A stretch of DNA of 40,048 bases from JAABRU01 sp050180235 (GCA_050180235.1 JBFXEJ010000055.1:1-40048), one strand, 5' to 3'; shown: positions 16,536 through 24,247, numbered from the stretch's first letter. Numbers and translations: made by a program. The notes: a model not told the origin generated them from the sequence alone.

Positions 16536-16942
16536 GGCTTCAACCTCACAAAATGCACCTCATAGGTTTCCTTGTGGACGGCCTGATAATAGGTCCCCCT
16601 GAGAATATCCTCCTTTGGATCATAGAGCAGGTTGTACAGGGAGCCGGGATAGTTCACGTCCCGCAGTTCAATTAAAATCCGCATAACCCCGTCAGCCTGT
16701 GACGCGCGGGACACAGCCACATGAATGGGATTTGGATTGAAATAGGCTGCATCCATGTCTCCATTGGATTTCACGCTTCGGATTTCAAGCACATATCCGC
16801 CGTCAGGTCTCTGCCACCGGCCTTTCAGTTTTTCAAAATCATCCCCTGCAAAGGCCCCTGCCGCGAATGCCCATAAAATCAGCAATCCTGCCCCAAATGT
16901 AAGGATTCGCGGGGCGATCAGGGTTTTACCATTTGAATTCAT
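16532..16942 (-). CDS. Small exported protein coupled to anSME, unknown
   Basis: A protein of about 136 residues with a hydrophobic signal-like N-terminus (ILTFGAGLLILWAFAAGAFA). A compact beta-rich domain follows: KLKGRWQRPDGGYVLEIRSV, AYFNPNPIHVAVSRA, MRILIELRDVNYPGSLYNLLYDPKEDILRGTYYQAVHKETYEVHFVRL. I do not recognise a named family; the pattern looks lipocalin-like. Its stop overlaps the anSME start by four bases, so they are translationally coupled. The ATG at 16942 gives a good signal peptide, but a TTG at 16960 sits 7 bases after a stronger GGAGG and is a real alternative. Confidence 0.7.
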   Translation of the reverse strand: MNSNGKTLIAPRILTFGAGLLILWAFAAGAFAGDDFEKLKGRWQRPDGGYVLEIRSVKSNGDMDAAYFNPNPIHVAVSRASQADGVMRILIELRDVNYPGSLYNLLYDPKEDILRGTYYQAVHKETYEVHFVRLKP

Positions 16943-17080
16943 TCTGATTTCCCAAATCAAGGATATTCCTCCGATGTTATACAAATCCGCCATTGGTTTT
17001 ATCCAATAGGGTCAGTTTTTTTGATTACAATACATTGCTTTTTCAGGAGCATGTTTTCAACAGCGATTTGGTATTATTTG

Positions 17081-17218
17081 ACTGATGTTACGCAGCCTTT
17101 ATAAAAATCAGGCAGTTATCCGCTTTGCCCGTCATTCCGGCGAAAGCCGGAATCCAGTAATATCAGCCGGTTCTGGATACCGGCTTTCGCCGGTATGACG
17201 ATGCTGCGTAACATCAGT
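17081..17218. mobile_element. 138-bp miniature element, 16-bp termini, 6-bp target duplication
   Basis: ACTGATGTTACGCAGC (17081-17096) is perfectly inverted at 17203-17218. TATTTG occurs immediately outside both ends (17075-17080 and 17219-17224). The interior carries CGTCATTCCGGCG-type palindromes like those of the element at 5052-5170. It occupies most of the spacer between the MlaA gene and the small exported protein gene. Nothing else recognisable is in the 400-base spacer apart from a partial CCGCCATTGGTTTTATCCAA stretch near 16990. Confidence 0.8.
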
Positions 17219-17360
17219 TATTTGAGAAACATGGATTGCTGAGAAAATTGTACAATCAGGCCAATTGCAAAAGTCAGTCAGCGTCATTCCGGAAAAAGCC
17301 GGAATACATACTGCTCCGGAAAGCAAAAATTCAATTTCTGCTTTCCGGAGCAGGTTTTGT

Positions 17361-18134
17361 TCAGTTGTCTATCAGAATACCCCTTGCTTCCTTATAGAAA
17401 TAGCGAATCATTTCATATTCCGCAGGAGAGCCGGTTTCGTGATAGCGGAAACTGGTCTGATGACGTTTGTCTATGGGTTTGAATCCGCTGTACGCCATCT
17501 GCGCTTCCGTGTTCACATCAAAATTAAAGGGATCCGCGGCTGTAAATGCAGCGCTGTCCACAAGATCACCGAATGCATCCCGCAGGTTGGACGGGCCGAG
17601 AATGGGCAGAACAATATAGGGGCCGTCTCCCACGCCCCAGAATCCCAGTGTCTGGCCGAAATCCTCATTTTGCCGTTCAAGCGGAATTTCATCCATCTCA
17701 CTGGCTATATCAAAAAGTCCCAAAAGACCGAAGGTGGAATTAATCAGAATCCGTCCTGTGGTTTTGAGTATTTTTTTGCCGTTGAACTGAAGTATGGAGT
17801 TCAGCAGATTGTCAAATTCCCCCACGTTGTTGAAGAAATTGGACACGCCGGTTTCCACCGGATCCGGTGTGATAAATTCGTATCCCCGGACAACAGGCAG
17901 AAACACATATTCGTCAAACTGGGAATTGAACTTGTACATGCGCCGGTTAAACCCGTCCCAGGGATCATAAACTTCTTTGATAGGATAACTGACACCGGGT
18001 TTCATATACAACTCTGCAGGCCTTTTTACCGGTTTGAGCGGCTCCTGGGCAGTTGCGCAGGCCATGAGAAAAAAAAGAGCGGCTGCAACAGGCAACAGTT
18101 TCAAAAGATTCATATATTTGCCGTGAATCCTCAT
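17361..18134 (-). CDS. mlaA: MlaA (VacJ) family outer-membrane lipoprotein
   Basis: MlaA removes mislocalised phospholipids from the outer leaflet of the outer membrane and passes them to the periplasmic Mla carrier. The 257-residue protein has a lipoprotein signal with lipobox LMAC (Cys26). The family core follows: DPWDGFNRRMYKFNSQFDEYVFLPVVRGYEF, FFNNVGEFDNLLNSILQ, GRILINSTFGLLGLFDIA, and DFGQTLGFWGVGDGPYIVLPILGPSNLRDAFG. ATG 18134 has an AGGAGG site 6 bases upstream. The other Mla genes are not here. An alpha/beta hydrolase gene ends 43 bases upstream, suggesting cotranscription and a possible lipid link. Confidence 0.92.
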   Translation of the reverse strand: MRIHGKYMNLLKLLPVAAALFFLMACATAQEPLKPVKRPAELYMKPGVSYPIKEVYDPWDGFNRRMYKFNSQFDEYVFLPVVRGYEFITPDPVETGVSNFFNNVGEFDNLLNSILQFNGKKILKTTGRILINSTFGLLGLFDIASEMDEIPLERQNEDFGQTLGFWGVGDGPYIVLPILGPSNLRDAFGDLVDSAAFTAADPFNFDVNTEAQMAYSGFKPIDKRHQTSFRYHETGSPAEYEMIRYFYKEARGILIDN

Positions 18135-18177
18135 ATTTTCCTCCTTGTTTTGTGTATCCGTCATGTTTTTTTCTCCC

Positions 18178-19479
18178 TTACTTCATCAAAGCGATCATCC
18201 GGGCCACGTACTGCCTGTGATCCATGTTTCCGCAATGCCCGCCTTTATCGAAAACCACTGCCCTTGACCCGAAAACCTCTTTGAGCCAGTCCAGTTCCCC
18301 TTTTGCCAGAATAATGTCATCCCTGTTGGTAATCATGAATATTTTATCCGAATTTTTCAGATAGGATTCGATTGTCTGCAGGCTTAAAGACCGGATCAGG
18401 TTCTCTTTTGTCAATCCGGCCTGCCGGGACTGGAAAAAGGGATAAAAATATTCATTGAAATAATCCGTGAAACTGGTGCGCGTTGCCACAACCGCATAAT
18501 TATCCATCGGATTGTACGGAGAATCAGGCATATTGGAGGGACAGATGAATCCTGCGCGAGTCATAATATCCGAAGCCACGATCATGTTGGCTGAGGAGAT
18601 GCGGAAGCTGACCCCGACCAATGCGGCTGACATCTGATTGTCCAGGTTTTTTTTCCGGTAGATGTCATACAGCAGATCCGGATCAGAAAAATCAATACGG
18701 TTGGTTTCACTGTAATAATCTGAAATGGTGGTGAATACTTTGTCCATAAACTTATCGGCATGATCCAGCCCGCCGGGAACATTGTTCACAAGGGCATTAT
18801 CCAGAATTGCTGTGGAGTTGAACAGACTGACCGGCGGATTGAGCATCAGCACCCTCCGGAAATTGAATATCCGCTGCTGTTCATCAATATAGGAAACATA
18901 GGCAGCCTGGGCCGCGCCCAGACTGTATCCGGACACACAGAATCCAGATACATCAATATCCTCTTTCACTTCCTCATAGGCCAGTTTCATCACCCGGTAC
19001 AAATCCCGGCTGTCCTCGCCCAGATGTCCGGGAACCTTTGTCTGGGACGCGGAAACAATGAAATTGGGATGGGTCGGGGAAGAAATGCAAATGACATGAT
19101 ACCCGGCCTGGTGAAAGGTTTTCTGGAGCACTTTCATTTTTGCGGAATTGTATGCTGCCCCGGTTCCCGCGATCACAAACATCAGGGGAGCCTTTTCATC
19201 CTGGGCAGCCAGAGAGCAGTTCAGACTTTCGGAATACCAGAACATTTCCGGTATCTTCCGCTCCGGGAACACGGTCAATCTGAATTTTTTGACATCAGTT
19301 CCGGGCAGTTTTGCCTTATAATCCAGGGGTGTTCCGATTACGGTTGATTTGTAGGGACTGTCAATATCGCCAGGGAAATCAATCGCCAGATCGGAACCCG
19401 GACAGGCAGCGGATGCCGCAAACACAAGACACACTGCCAGAGAAAGCATTCGGATACAGACAAAAAACTGTTTTTTCAT
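18178..19479 (-). CDS. Exported alpha/beta hydrolase, possible lipase/esterase
   Basis: A protein of about 433 residues with a Sec signal peptide (VCIRMLSLAVCLVFAASAACPG). The nucleophile elbow is GFCVSGYSLGAAQAAYVS (Ser186 in G-Y-S-L-G), preceded by the oxyanion-type segment LMFVIAGTGAAYN. Near the C-terminus NRDDIILAKGELDWLKEVFG and KGGHCGNMDHRQYV offer the Asp and His of a catalytic triad. The ATG at 19479 has an AGGAG site; the reading frame continues upstream into the repeat at 19521-19660, so longer predictions include 59 false residues. Tandem placement with mlaA suggests a role in envelope lipid turnover, which is inference. Confidence 0.8.
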   Translation of the reverse strand: MKKQFFVCIRMLSLAVCLVFAASAACPGSDLAIDFPGDIDSPYKSTVIGTPLDYKAKLPGTDVKKFRLTVFPERKIPEMFWYSESLNCSLAAQDEKAPLMFVIAGTGAAYNSAKMKVLQKTFHQAGYHVICISSPTHPNFIVSASQTKVPGHLGEDSRDLYRVMKLAYEEVKEDIDVSGFCVSGYSLGAAQAAYVSYIDEQQRIFNFRRVLMLNPPVSLFNSTAILDNALVNNVPGGLDHADKFMDKVFTTISDYYSETNRIDFSDPDLLYDIYRKKNLDNQMSAALVGVSFRISSANMIVASDIMTRAGFICPSNMPDSPYNPMDNYAVVATRTSFTDYFNEYFYPFFQSRQAGLTKENLIRSLSLQTIESYLKNSDKIFMITNRDDIILAKGELDWLKEVFGSRAVVFDKGGHCGNMDHRQYVARMIALMK

Positions 19480-19520
19480 ATATTCTCCTTCATTTGAGTG
19501 TTGACTGCAAAAATTTCTGT

Positions 19521-19660
19521 TAGGCGATTTCCATGAAAAAATGTACCATATTGTAGGGTGGGCACGGCTTTTTGTGCCCGCCGTTTCAGCAGGACGGCGG
19601 GCACAAAAAGCCGTGCCCGCCCTGCGAAAAACGGTATAATCTTTAATGGAAATCACTTTA
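19521..19660. mobile_element. Hairpin element, GGGCACGGC family, copy 1
   Basis: The centre (19555-19623) is a 30-bp stem with one mismatch (AGGGTGGGCACGGC... arm) around a 9-base loop TTCAGCAGG. The outer ends are GGCGATTTCCAT and ATGGAAATCAC, an imperfect terminal repeat. Related copies are at 22576-22714 and 23976-24247. The right end supplies the TAA stop codon (19658-19660) of the DUF2254 gene. Confidence 0.8.
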
Positions 19661-20983
19661 AGCTGATGGCGGTTCTTTTACAGGCTGCAAACCCAGCCTC
19701 CCTCCCAGCCCCTGGGAATCCGGAATTTTGGCAATCTTCCGGTCTTCGGGAAACGGGTACTGCTTCTCAATGGTGCGATCCAGCAGTTCCAACTGCAGAC
19801 CAAGCTCGGCATGGCAGTGCCGGGGCAGAGTTTGCATAAGATTTTCCAGCATGGAGCGCATCCTCCGCATAATCTGTACGCTTCCTGCCCCGCAGTGGCG
19901 GATTTCCGTGCAGGTCAGGTGAACAAAATCCTCCCAGTTGGGGGTTCGGAAAATCAGCCGCAGTTCGCCGGAATCGTCCCGGATATTTTCCCCCGCGAGA
20001 TGCCGCATACCAACCTTCCGAAGCAGACGTTGAAGCTGATCAATGGCCAGCACAGCGGTTGTCGGATCATTGATTGCCGCGGACAAAGCCTTGATTGCAA
20101 TATCCACCAGAATGCGGAAGGCAAAGGTCGGATCCTGCTCAATCGTCCGTTCCTGTCCCACGGCAACCATACTCTGCAGGTGTTTTTCATCAGTGGAAAC
20201 AGCACCGCCATGCAGTCGGAAAATGGGTTCATCCACTGCCACAAAGTCTCCGATCTGAGGAATAAATTCGATAATCCCTTTGGTTCTCTGTGCCTGTTTC
20301 ACAAGTCCTTCAATATCCACAGCCATAATGCTGCCTGATCTGCCTGTATAAGCAACTGTTCTGTGGAAAGATTCTGCCCTGGAGGAGGCCCCGGACTGTT
20401 CTTCCGTCCCGGCTGTATCCGGATACAGTTTCTCAATGACCTCTGCCCCGTATTCCCCAATACGCTTCACAATGCTGACAGGACGCAAAAGACGTGCCGC
20501 GTAATCGATCAGATAAAGGAAAACCGCAACAGAGATCAGTCCCAGCACTCCTGCTATACAGCAGTTAAACTGATGCACAATTTCTCCGCGCATCCTTAAC
20601 TGCACACTCAGGGCAAAGAGCATGGTAAAGACAAAATAACCCACGGTGAACCGGATTGCATTGTTGCGCAGCAGAGCAGTGGAAATGATGCGCGGGGTAT
20701 ACTGCCCGCTTGCAACCTGAATCGCCACGAGCAGGGAACTGAATGCGAACACGAGAAAAGAAAGGTTTAAGGTGATTATTGTCCCGATCATGGTCTTTGC
20801 GCTGTCCATTGTCAGGGCAAAAAAAGCAATTTTTTCATCAAGCCGTCCGTTCTGCAACTGCCATCCGCCGATGCTGTGTGTAATTTGGGTGAAGACCCAG
20901 TAAGCCAGCAAAGCAATAAACGGCACAAACCACAGGGATGCGCTCAGATAGCTCTTTATCTTATATCTCTGATTCCAAAGCAT
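19658..20983 (-). CDS. DUF2254 membrane protein
   Basis: A 441-residue inner-membrane protein. Four hydrophobic segments lie in the first 150 residues: SLWFVPFIALLAYWVF, TMIGTIITLNLSFLVFAFSSLLVAIQVASGQYTPRIIS, FTVGYFVFTMLFALSVQL, and CCIAGVLGLISVAVFLYLIDYAARLLRP. The soluble C-terminal half contains the family motif FRILVDIAIKALSAAINDPTTAVLAIDQLQRLLR. These match the DUF2254 family, whose function is unknown to me. Its stop codon lies in the terminus of a hairpin element, so the last few residues may have been set by the insertion. ATG 20983 has an AAAAGG site. Confidence 0.88.
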   Translation of the reverse strand: MLWNQRYKIKSYLSASLWFVPFIALLAYWVFTQITHSIGGWQLQNGRLDEKIAFFALTMDSAKTMIGTIITLNLSFLVFAFSSLLVAIQVASGQYTPRIISTALLRNNAIRFTVGYFVFTMLFALSVQLRMRGEIVHQFNCCIAGVLGLISVAVFLYLIDYAARLLRPVSIVKRIGEYGAEVIEKLYPDTAGTEEQSGASSRAESFHRTVAYTGRSGSIMAVDIEGLVKQAQRTKGIIEFIPQIGDFVAVDEPIFRLHGGAVSTDEKHLQSMVAVGQERTIEQDPTFAFRILVDIAIKALSAAINDPTTAVLAIDQLQRLLRKVGMRHLAGENIRDDSGELRLIFRTPNWEDFVHLTCTEIRHCGAGSVQIMRRMRSMLENLMQTLPRHCHAELGLQLELLDRTIEKQYPFPEDRKIAKIPDSQGLGGRLGLQPVKEPPSA

Positions 20984-21059
20984 TTTATATTGACCTTTTC
21001 TTCTGTGGGAAGTGAATCATGTCCGATGATTAAGGCCTTCCATGCTTCCTGCCGGGAAA

Positions 21060-22334
21060 TCAGAACTTCCAGCTCAGGTTCACATTGAAGAAGTGCAGAG
21101 CCACATCCTCATAGGTTCCGGCAAGCCTTCCGGCCAGCGGCCCCCGGTTCACGTCCATGTCCAGTTCACCGGCCCACATCAGTTCATAGGCCCAGCCAAT
21201 GTCAATATCTTTGGACCACTGATACTGTGTTCCGAAAGCAAAGCGCCAGGCTTCTCCCAAAGGCAGGCTGGGGGAACGGTTTTCATCTTCCATACAGGAA
21301 CTGTCGTAAGCCGCGCCCACAGACAGGAGCCATTGGGGGGCAGCCCGGTACTGTGCGCCAAATGCCACATGGTACGTGTCATCATACTTCATGTCTGCTT
21401 TAAGGGTGGTAAGGTTTTCCGAGCTGATACCCACATCCACCTTTCCGAATTCCTCCCAGTTCTGCCATCCGGCATCAGCCATCAAAGCCAGCCTGTCTGA
21501 CAGTTGATGATATACGCTGAACATCACGGACTGGGGCATTTTCATTTCCAGATCAATTTCCCCGGTCAGCAGCCCCCGGTTTTTCAGAATGGTGTTGAGC
21601 CCTGCTCCCAGATCCCTGAATTCCAGATCACTGGTCAAATCAATCTCGCCTTCAGACAGATAGGTGAGGCCGAAACGGGTATCTTTGCTCAGTTCAAAGA
21701 GCAGACCCGCGTTGACCTGAAAAGCCCAGGGATCATCTTCCAGATGCAGTTCCCCGTCAGGGCCGGTGAGGTTGTTGATGGCAACATTTTCCTCAAAGAT
21801 GACATAGCTGGCAATCACGCCCGCACCCAGCGAAAAATGATCGTTTATCCGGTAAGCCAGCGTCGGCTGAATCCCCATGGCCTGCAAAGTGGTGTCTTTC
21901 ACATAATATCTTCCTACCCAGTCATTTCCGTAATCCAGTGCCATACCAAAGTGTCCGAACACACCCAGACCGAATTTCAGATCCTGCGTGATGTTCTGAA
22001 CATAAAAGAAACTTCCACCCGGCAGCCAGTCTGCTGCATCCCCGCTGCTGCCGGATTGTGTGGTGCGTTCATCCGGACTGAACTCCAAATCCATATACAG
22101 GGGCTGAATGCCAAAAAGAACCTGGGATCTGTCCAGCCGGGCCATTCCTGCCGGATTGGTATAGACCGTAGCCGCATCCTGTGCCCGCGCCGCAGAACCT
22201 GCTCCGGCCAGTCCCAAATCCGGAGTTCCGATTTCATACAGATAAATCCCTCCGGCCCGGGCCGCGCAGGGCATGATGGCAAGCAGCAGAAAAACAAAAC
22301 AGACTTTTATAATATGTGCAGATTTTTTCATCAT
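21060..22334 (-). CDS. FadL/TodX-type outer-membrane transporter
   Basis: This family carries hydrophobic compounds such as long-chain fatty acids or aromatic hydrocarbons across the outer membrane. The protein of about 424 residues has a signal peptide ending near RAGG. The family signature follows at the mature N-terminus: GIYLYEIGTPDLGLAGAGSAARAQDAATVYTNPAGMA (the hatch region with the NPAG motif). Barrel strands continue to a Phe-ending C-terminus (VALHFFNVNLSWKF). The ATG at 22334 is preferred, as GGAG lies 6 bases upstream and abuts the first ATG at 22340. A possible weak sigma-54 promoter (GG-N10-GC at about 22372-22385) lies upstream. Confidence 0.9.
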   Translation of the reverse strand: MMKKSAHIIKVCFVFLLLAIMPCAARAGGIYLYEIGTPDLGLAGAGSAARAQDAATVYTNPAGMARLDRSQVLFGIQPLYMDLEFSPDERTTQSGSSGDAADWLPGGSFFYVQNITQDLKFGLGVFGHFGMALDYGNDWVGRYYVKDTTLQAMGIQPTLAYRINDHFSLGAGVIASYVIFEENVAINNLTGPDGELHLEDDPWAFQVNAGLLFELSKDTRFGLTYLSEGEIDLTSDLEFRDLGAGLNTILKNRGLLTGEIDLEMKMPQSVMFSVYHQLSDRLALMADAGWQNWEEFGKVDVGISSENLTTLKADMKYDDTYHVAFGAQYRAAPQWLLSVGAAYDSSCMEDENRSPSLPLGEAWRFAFGTQYQWSKDIDIGWAYELMWAGELDMDVNRGPLAGRLAGTYEDVALHFFNVNLSWKF

Positions 22335-22426
22335 AACCATCTCCTAAAAGAATTCAGGGTACGAAAAGAATGCAGTGTCCATTCCTCCCGTATCGCCAGA
22401 TTGTTTAAACAGTTTTACTGTTTTAA

Positions 22427-22485
22427 GAGTCAGATTCCGATAAGATTTGACAATTTTTCAAAAGTTTTCAAATCTCAGGTGATTT
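22427..22485. repeat. Palindromic repeat, AAGATTTGACAA family
   Basis: GAGTCAGATTCCGATAAG, then ATTTGACAATTTTTC and an imperfect inverted half. It is a member of the same family as 8461-8516 and 14797-14890. It adjoins the AGGTGATTTC element on its right. Confidence 0.5.
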
Positions 22486-22486
22486 C

Positions 22487-22575
22487 TGAAAATAAATATA
22501 CCTGTTCAGTTCACAGGCACAGGCCGGAAGCCTGTGCCACTTTTCCGGGATATTCTTTTTTTGGAAATCACTTTA
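22487..22575. repeat. AGGTGATTTC-ended element, related to 39651-39756
   Basis: Starts AGGTGATTTCTGAAAATAAA and ends GGAAATCACTTTAA, enclosing TTCAGTTCACAGGCACAG and an inverted GGAAGCCTGTGCC. The reverse complement of 39651-39756 aligns with it over both ends and the TTCAGTTCACAGGCACAG stretch. They are two copies of one element with diverged centres. Confidence 0.65.
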
Positions 22576-22714
22576 AGGTGATTTCCATTAATGATTATAC
22601 CGTTTTTCGTAGGGTGGGCACGGCTTTTTGTGCCCACCGTTTCAGCAGGACGGCGGGCACAAAAAGCCGTGCCCACCCTACAATGATGGTACATTTTTTC
22701 ATGGAAATCACCTA
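22576..22714. mobile_element. Hairpin element, GGGCACGGC family, copy 2 (inverted flanks)
   Basis: AGGTGATTTCCAT and ATGGAAATCACCT are perfect 13-bp terminal inverted repeats around the same long hairpin as copy 1. The outer arms are in inverted order relative to copy 1, but the 9-base loop keeps the same orientation. The right end supplies the TAG stop (22712-22714) of the barrel protein gene. Confidence 0.8.
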
Positions 22715-23461
22715 AAACATCAGTCCCAGACCAAAAATCATACCGCTCATCCGGATATTCAGTTCATTGTCATCATTGTTTTCCCCTTCAAAGTCGTAGC
22801 CGATGGTGCGGTAGCCCATCCGTGCTGCAAAGTTTTCCGTGAACTGATACTGAATCTGGGGAAAAAATTCATAGACCAGCTCGGAATCGCCCCCTCCGCC
22901 GACAGCAAAGGTCGGATTGAAACGAAGACCTCTGATCGTCGAAGGGAAAAGGGGGATACTTGGCCGGATAACCAGTATGGGATCCACAAGATCGTAGTCT
23001 TTGCTGTATGTACCCTCTCCGTATACTTCCAGATCATTTTCCATACTGAGAAAACGGACACCGCCCAGGATATCAAAGGTCATGCCTTCCATCCAGCCGT
23101 CAACCTGAAATCCCGCGGCCACCTCTCCGAGCAGCATTTCCATCTCCAGAGATCCGCCCTGGGGCCGGTCTTCCATATCCAGTTCGTCAGTGTCCCATGA
23201 AAAAAAGTCCACCTGTCCCCATATAAGGAACCTGTTGAACTGAACTACACCGAGCAGCGAACCGCAGACATCAGCAGTGTCAAACACATCGCCGGCCGAA
23301 GCATCAAAGTCTGCATCCTGTCCGTTTATTGTGATGTCACCATCAACCCCGGGAAACCATATATAAGGGGTGATTTCGACTTCGGCTGCAAAGGATGCAG
23401 CGCATAATGCCAGCACTGCAAATACGACCATTACTGTCATTCCGGTTTTCTTCATCTTCAT
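22712..23461 (-). CDS. Outer-membrane beta-barrel protein
   Basis: A 249-residue protein with a signal peptide (MKMKKTGMTVMVVFAVLALCAASFA). The barrel-type sequence starts EVEITPYIWFPGVDGDITINGQDADFDAS and ends MSGMIFGLGLMF with a terminal Phe. The opening motif ITPYIWFPGVDG and the centre FQVDGWMEGMTFDILGGVRFLSM resemble periplasmic or outer-membrane barrels annotated as hypothetical in many proteobacteria. The stop codon is provided by the adjoining hairpin element. It lies 35 bases downstream of the ABM-fold gene, so the two should form one operon. Confidence 0.78.
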   Translation of the reverse strand: MKMKKTGMTVMVVFAVLALCAASFAAEVEITPYIWFPGVDGDITINGQDADFDASAGDVFDTADVCGSLLGVVQFNRFLIWGQVDFFSWDTDELDMEDRPQGGSLEMEMLLGEVAAGFQVDGWMEGMTFDILGGVRFLSMENDLEVYGEGTYSKDYDLVDPILVIRPSIPLFPSTIRGLRFNPTFAVGGGGDSELVYEFFPQIQYQFTENFAARMGYRTIGYDFEGENNDDNELNIRMSGMIFGLGLMF

Positions 23462-23496
23462 CTTTCTCTTTCCTTTCTGTTTTTTTTAAAGAACTT

Positions 23497-23850
23497 TCAG
23501 TTTTCAGCAGATTCTCCCCGGTTTCTGGCTTTCTCTATCATCTCAACCCCGTTTGAACAAATGACGGTGTCAAATCTGATCTCCGGGGGTTTTTCTGACA
23601 TCTCAACCACCAGAAGAACCCTGCGGTATAAATCCGACCGAAGATGGCGCAGCACATCTTCCTCGCACATCCAAAGTTCCTCCAACATTATTGCGCGCAC
23701 TTCATCCACGTCCCGGTAAACCCGTGAGCTGACACAGCCCGGTTCAAACTGAATCTGTGTGATCACCGATCCCATAATTTCGAGTGCCTCACTTTGCTTA
23801 TTCAAAGGAATCAGCATTCTGATGATGGAACGAATCATACCCTTTTTCAT
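23497..23850 (-). CDS. ABM-fold protein (antibiotic biosynthesis monooxygenase-like)
   Basis: A cytoplasmic protein of about 117 residues. The pattern MIRSIIRMLIPLNKQSEALEIMGSVITQIQFEPGCVSSRVYRDVDEVRAIMLEELWMCEEDVLRHLRSDLYRRVL fits the dimeric alpha-beta barrel of the ABM family: opening strand, long helix, EPGC turn, a strand with E-x-W and a second helix. Members include quinol monooxygenases and heme-degrading enzymes; the exact reaction is not predictable. The ATG at 23850 is preferred over an upstream start at 23874. It is the first gene downstream of a sigma-54-type promoter some 540 bases away. Confidence 0.7.
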   Translation of the reverse strand: MKKGMIRSIIRMLIPLNKQSEALEIMGSVITQIQFEPGCVSSRVYRDVDEVRAIMLEELWMCEEDVLRHLRSDLYRRVLLVVEMSEKPPEIRFDTVICSNGVEMIEKARNRGESAEN

Positions 23851-23921
23851 AAGGTGTTCCTTTTGCCGGATCATGCGCCATGTCTCCGTTTTTTGTCTGA
23901 CCTAAAAATTTGCAGTAATGC

Positions 23922-23975
23922 CGATTCACCACTGACCTGATGCAATCTGAACCGGTATAAGATTTGACAACTTTT
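23922..23975. repeat. Half copy of the AAGATTTGACAA repeat
   Basis: Contains GCCGATTCACCACTGA and ACCGGTATAAGATTTGACAA, both known from the elements at 8.5 and 14.8 kb. The inverted half is missing where the next element begins. Confidence 0.45.
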
Positions 23976-24247
23976 TAGGCGAGTTCCATGAAAAAATGGG
24001 TAGTGGGTCAAATCCGTTGATAAGGTCTCCCCTCCCTTGAGGGAGGGGCAGGGGGAGGGTGAAAACATCACTGATTATCCCCCTCCCCTGACCCCTCCCA
24101 CCAGGGGAGGGGAATTTTTGGATCAACAGATTTGCACCACTACCAAAAAATGTACCATATTGTAGGGTGGGCACGGCTTTTTGTGCCCACCGTTTCAGCA
24201 GGACGGCGGGCACAAAAAGCCGTGCCCACCCTACGAAAAACGGTATA
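23976..24247. mobile_element. Hairpin element copy 3, interrupted by a nested element
   Basis: Left end GGCGAGTTCCATGAAAAAATG matches copy 1, is interrupted at 23999-24144, then resumes as AAAAAATGTACC and the long hairpin (24164-24233). The right terminal ATGGAAATCAC is absent, so the copy is truncated on that side. Confidence 0.75.
23999..24144. mobile_element. Nested 146-bp element with 8-bp target duplication
   Basis: Ends are GGTAGTGGGTCAAATC and, inverted, GGTAGTGGTGCAAATC (14 of 16 match). The octamer AAAAAATG occurs on both sides (23991-23998 and 24145-24152), whereas the uninterrupted copy at 19521 has it once. The interior holds C-rich and G-rich palindromic runs (CCCCTCCC, GGGAGGGG). 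Confidence 0.85.

Noticed and set aside
19480..19656. 59-residue N-terminal extension of the alpha/beta hydrolase
   Set aside because: It is translated from the hairpin element; the signal peptide and ribosome site place the start at 19479.
22360..22386. Sigma-54 promoter for the FadL gene as a firm call
   Set aside because: The GG-N10-GC spacing and -12 part fit, but the -24 part (AGGAATG) deviates at three positions, so it is mentioned only as a possibility under the gene.
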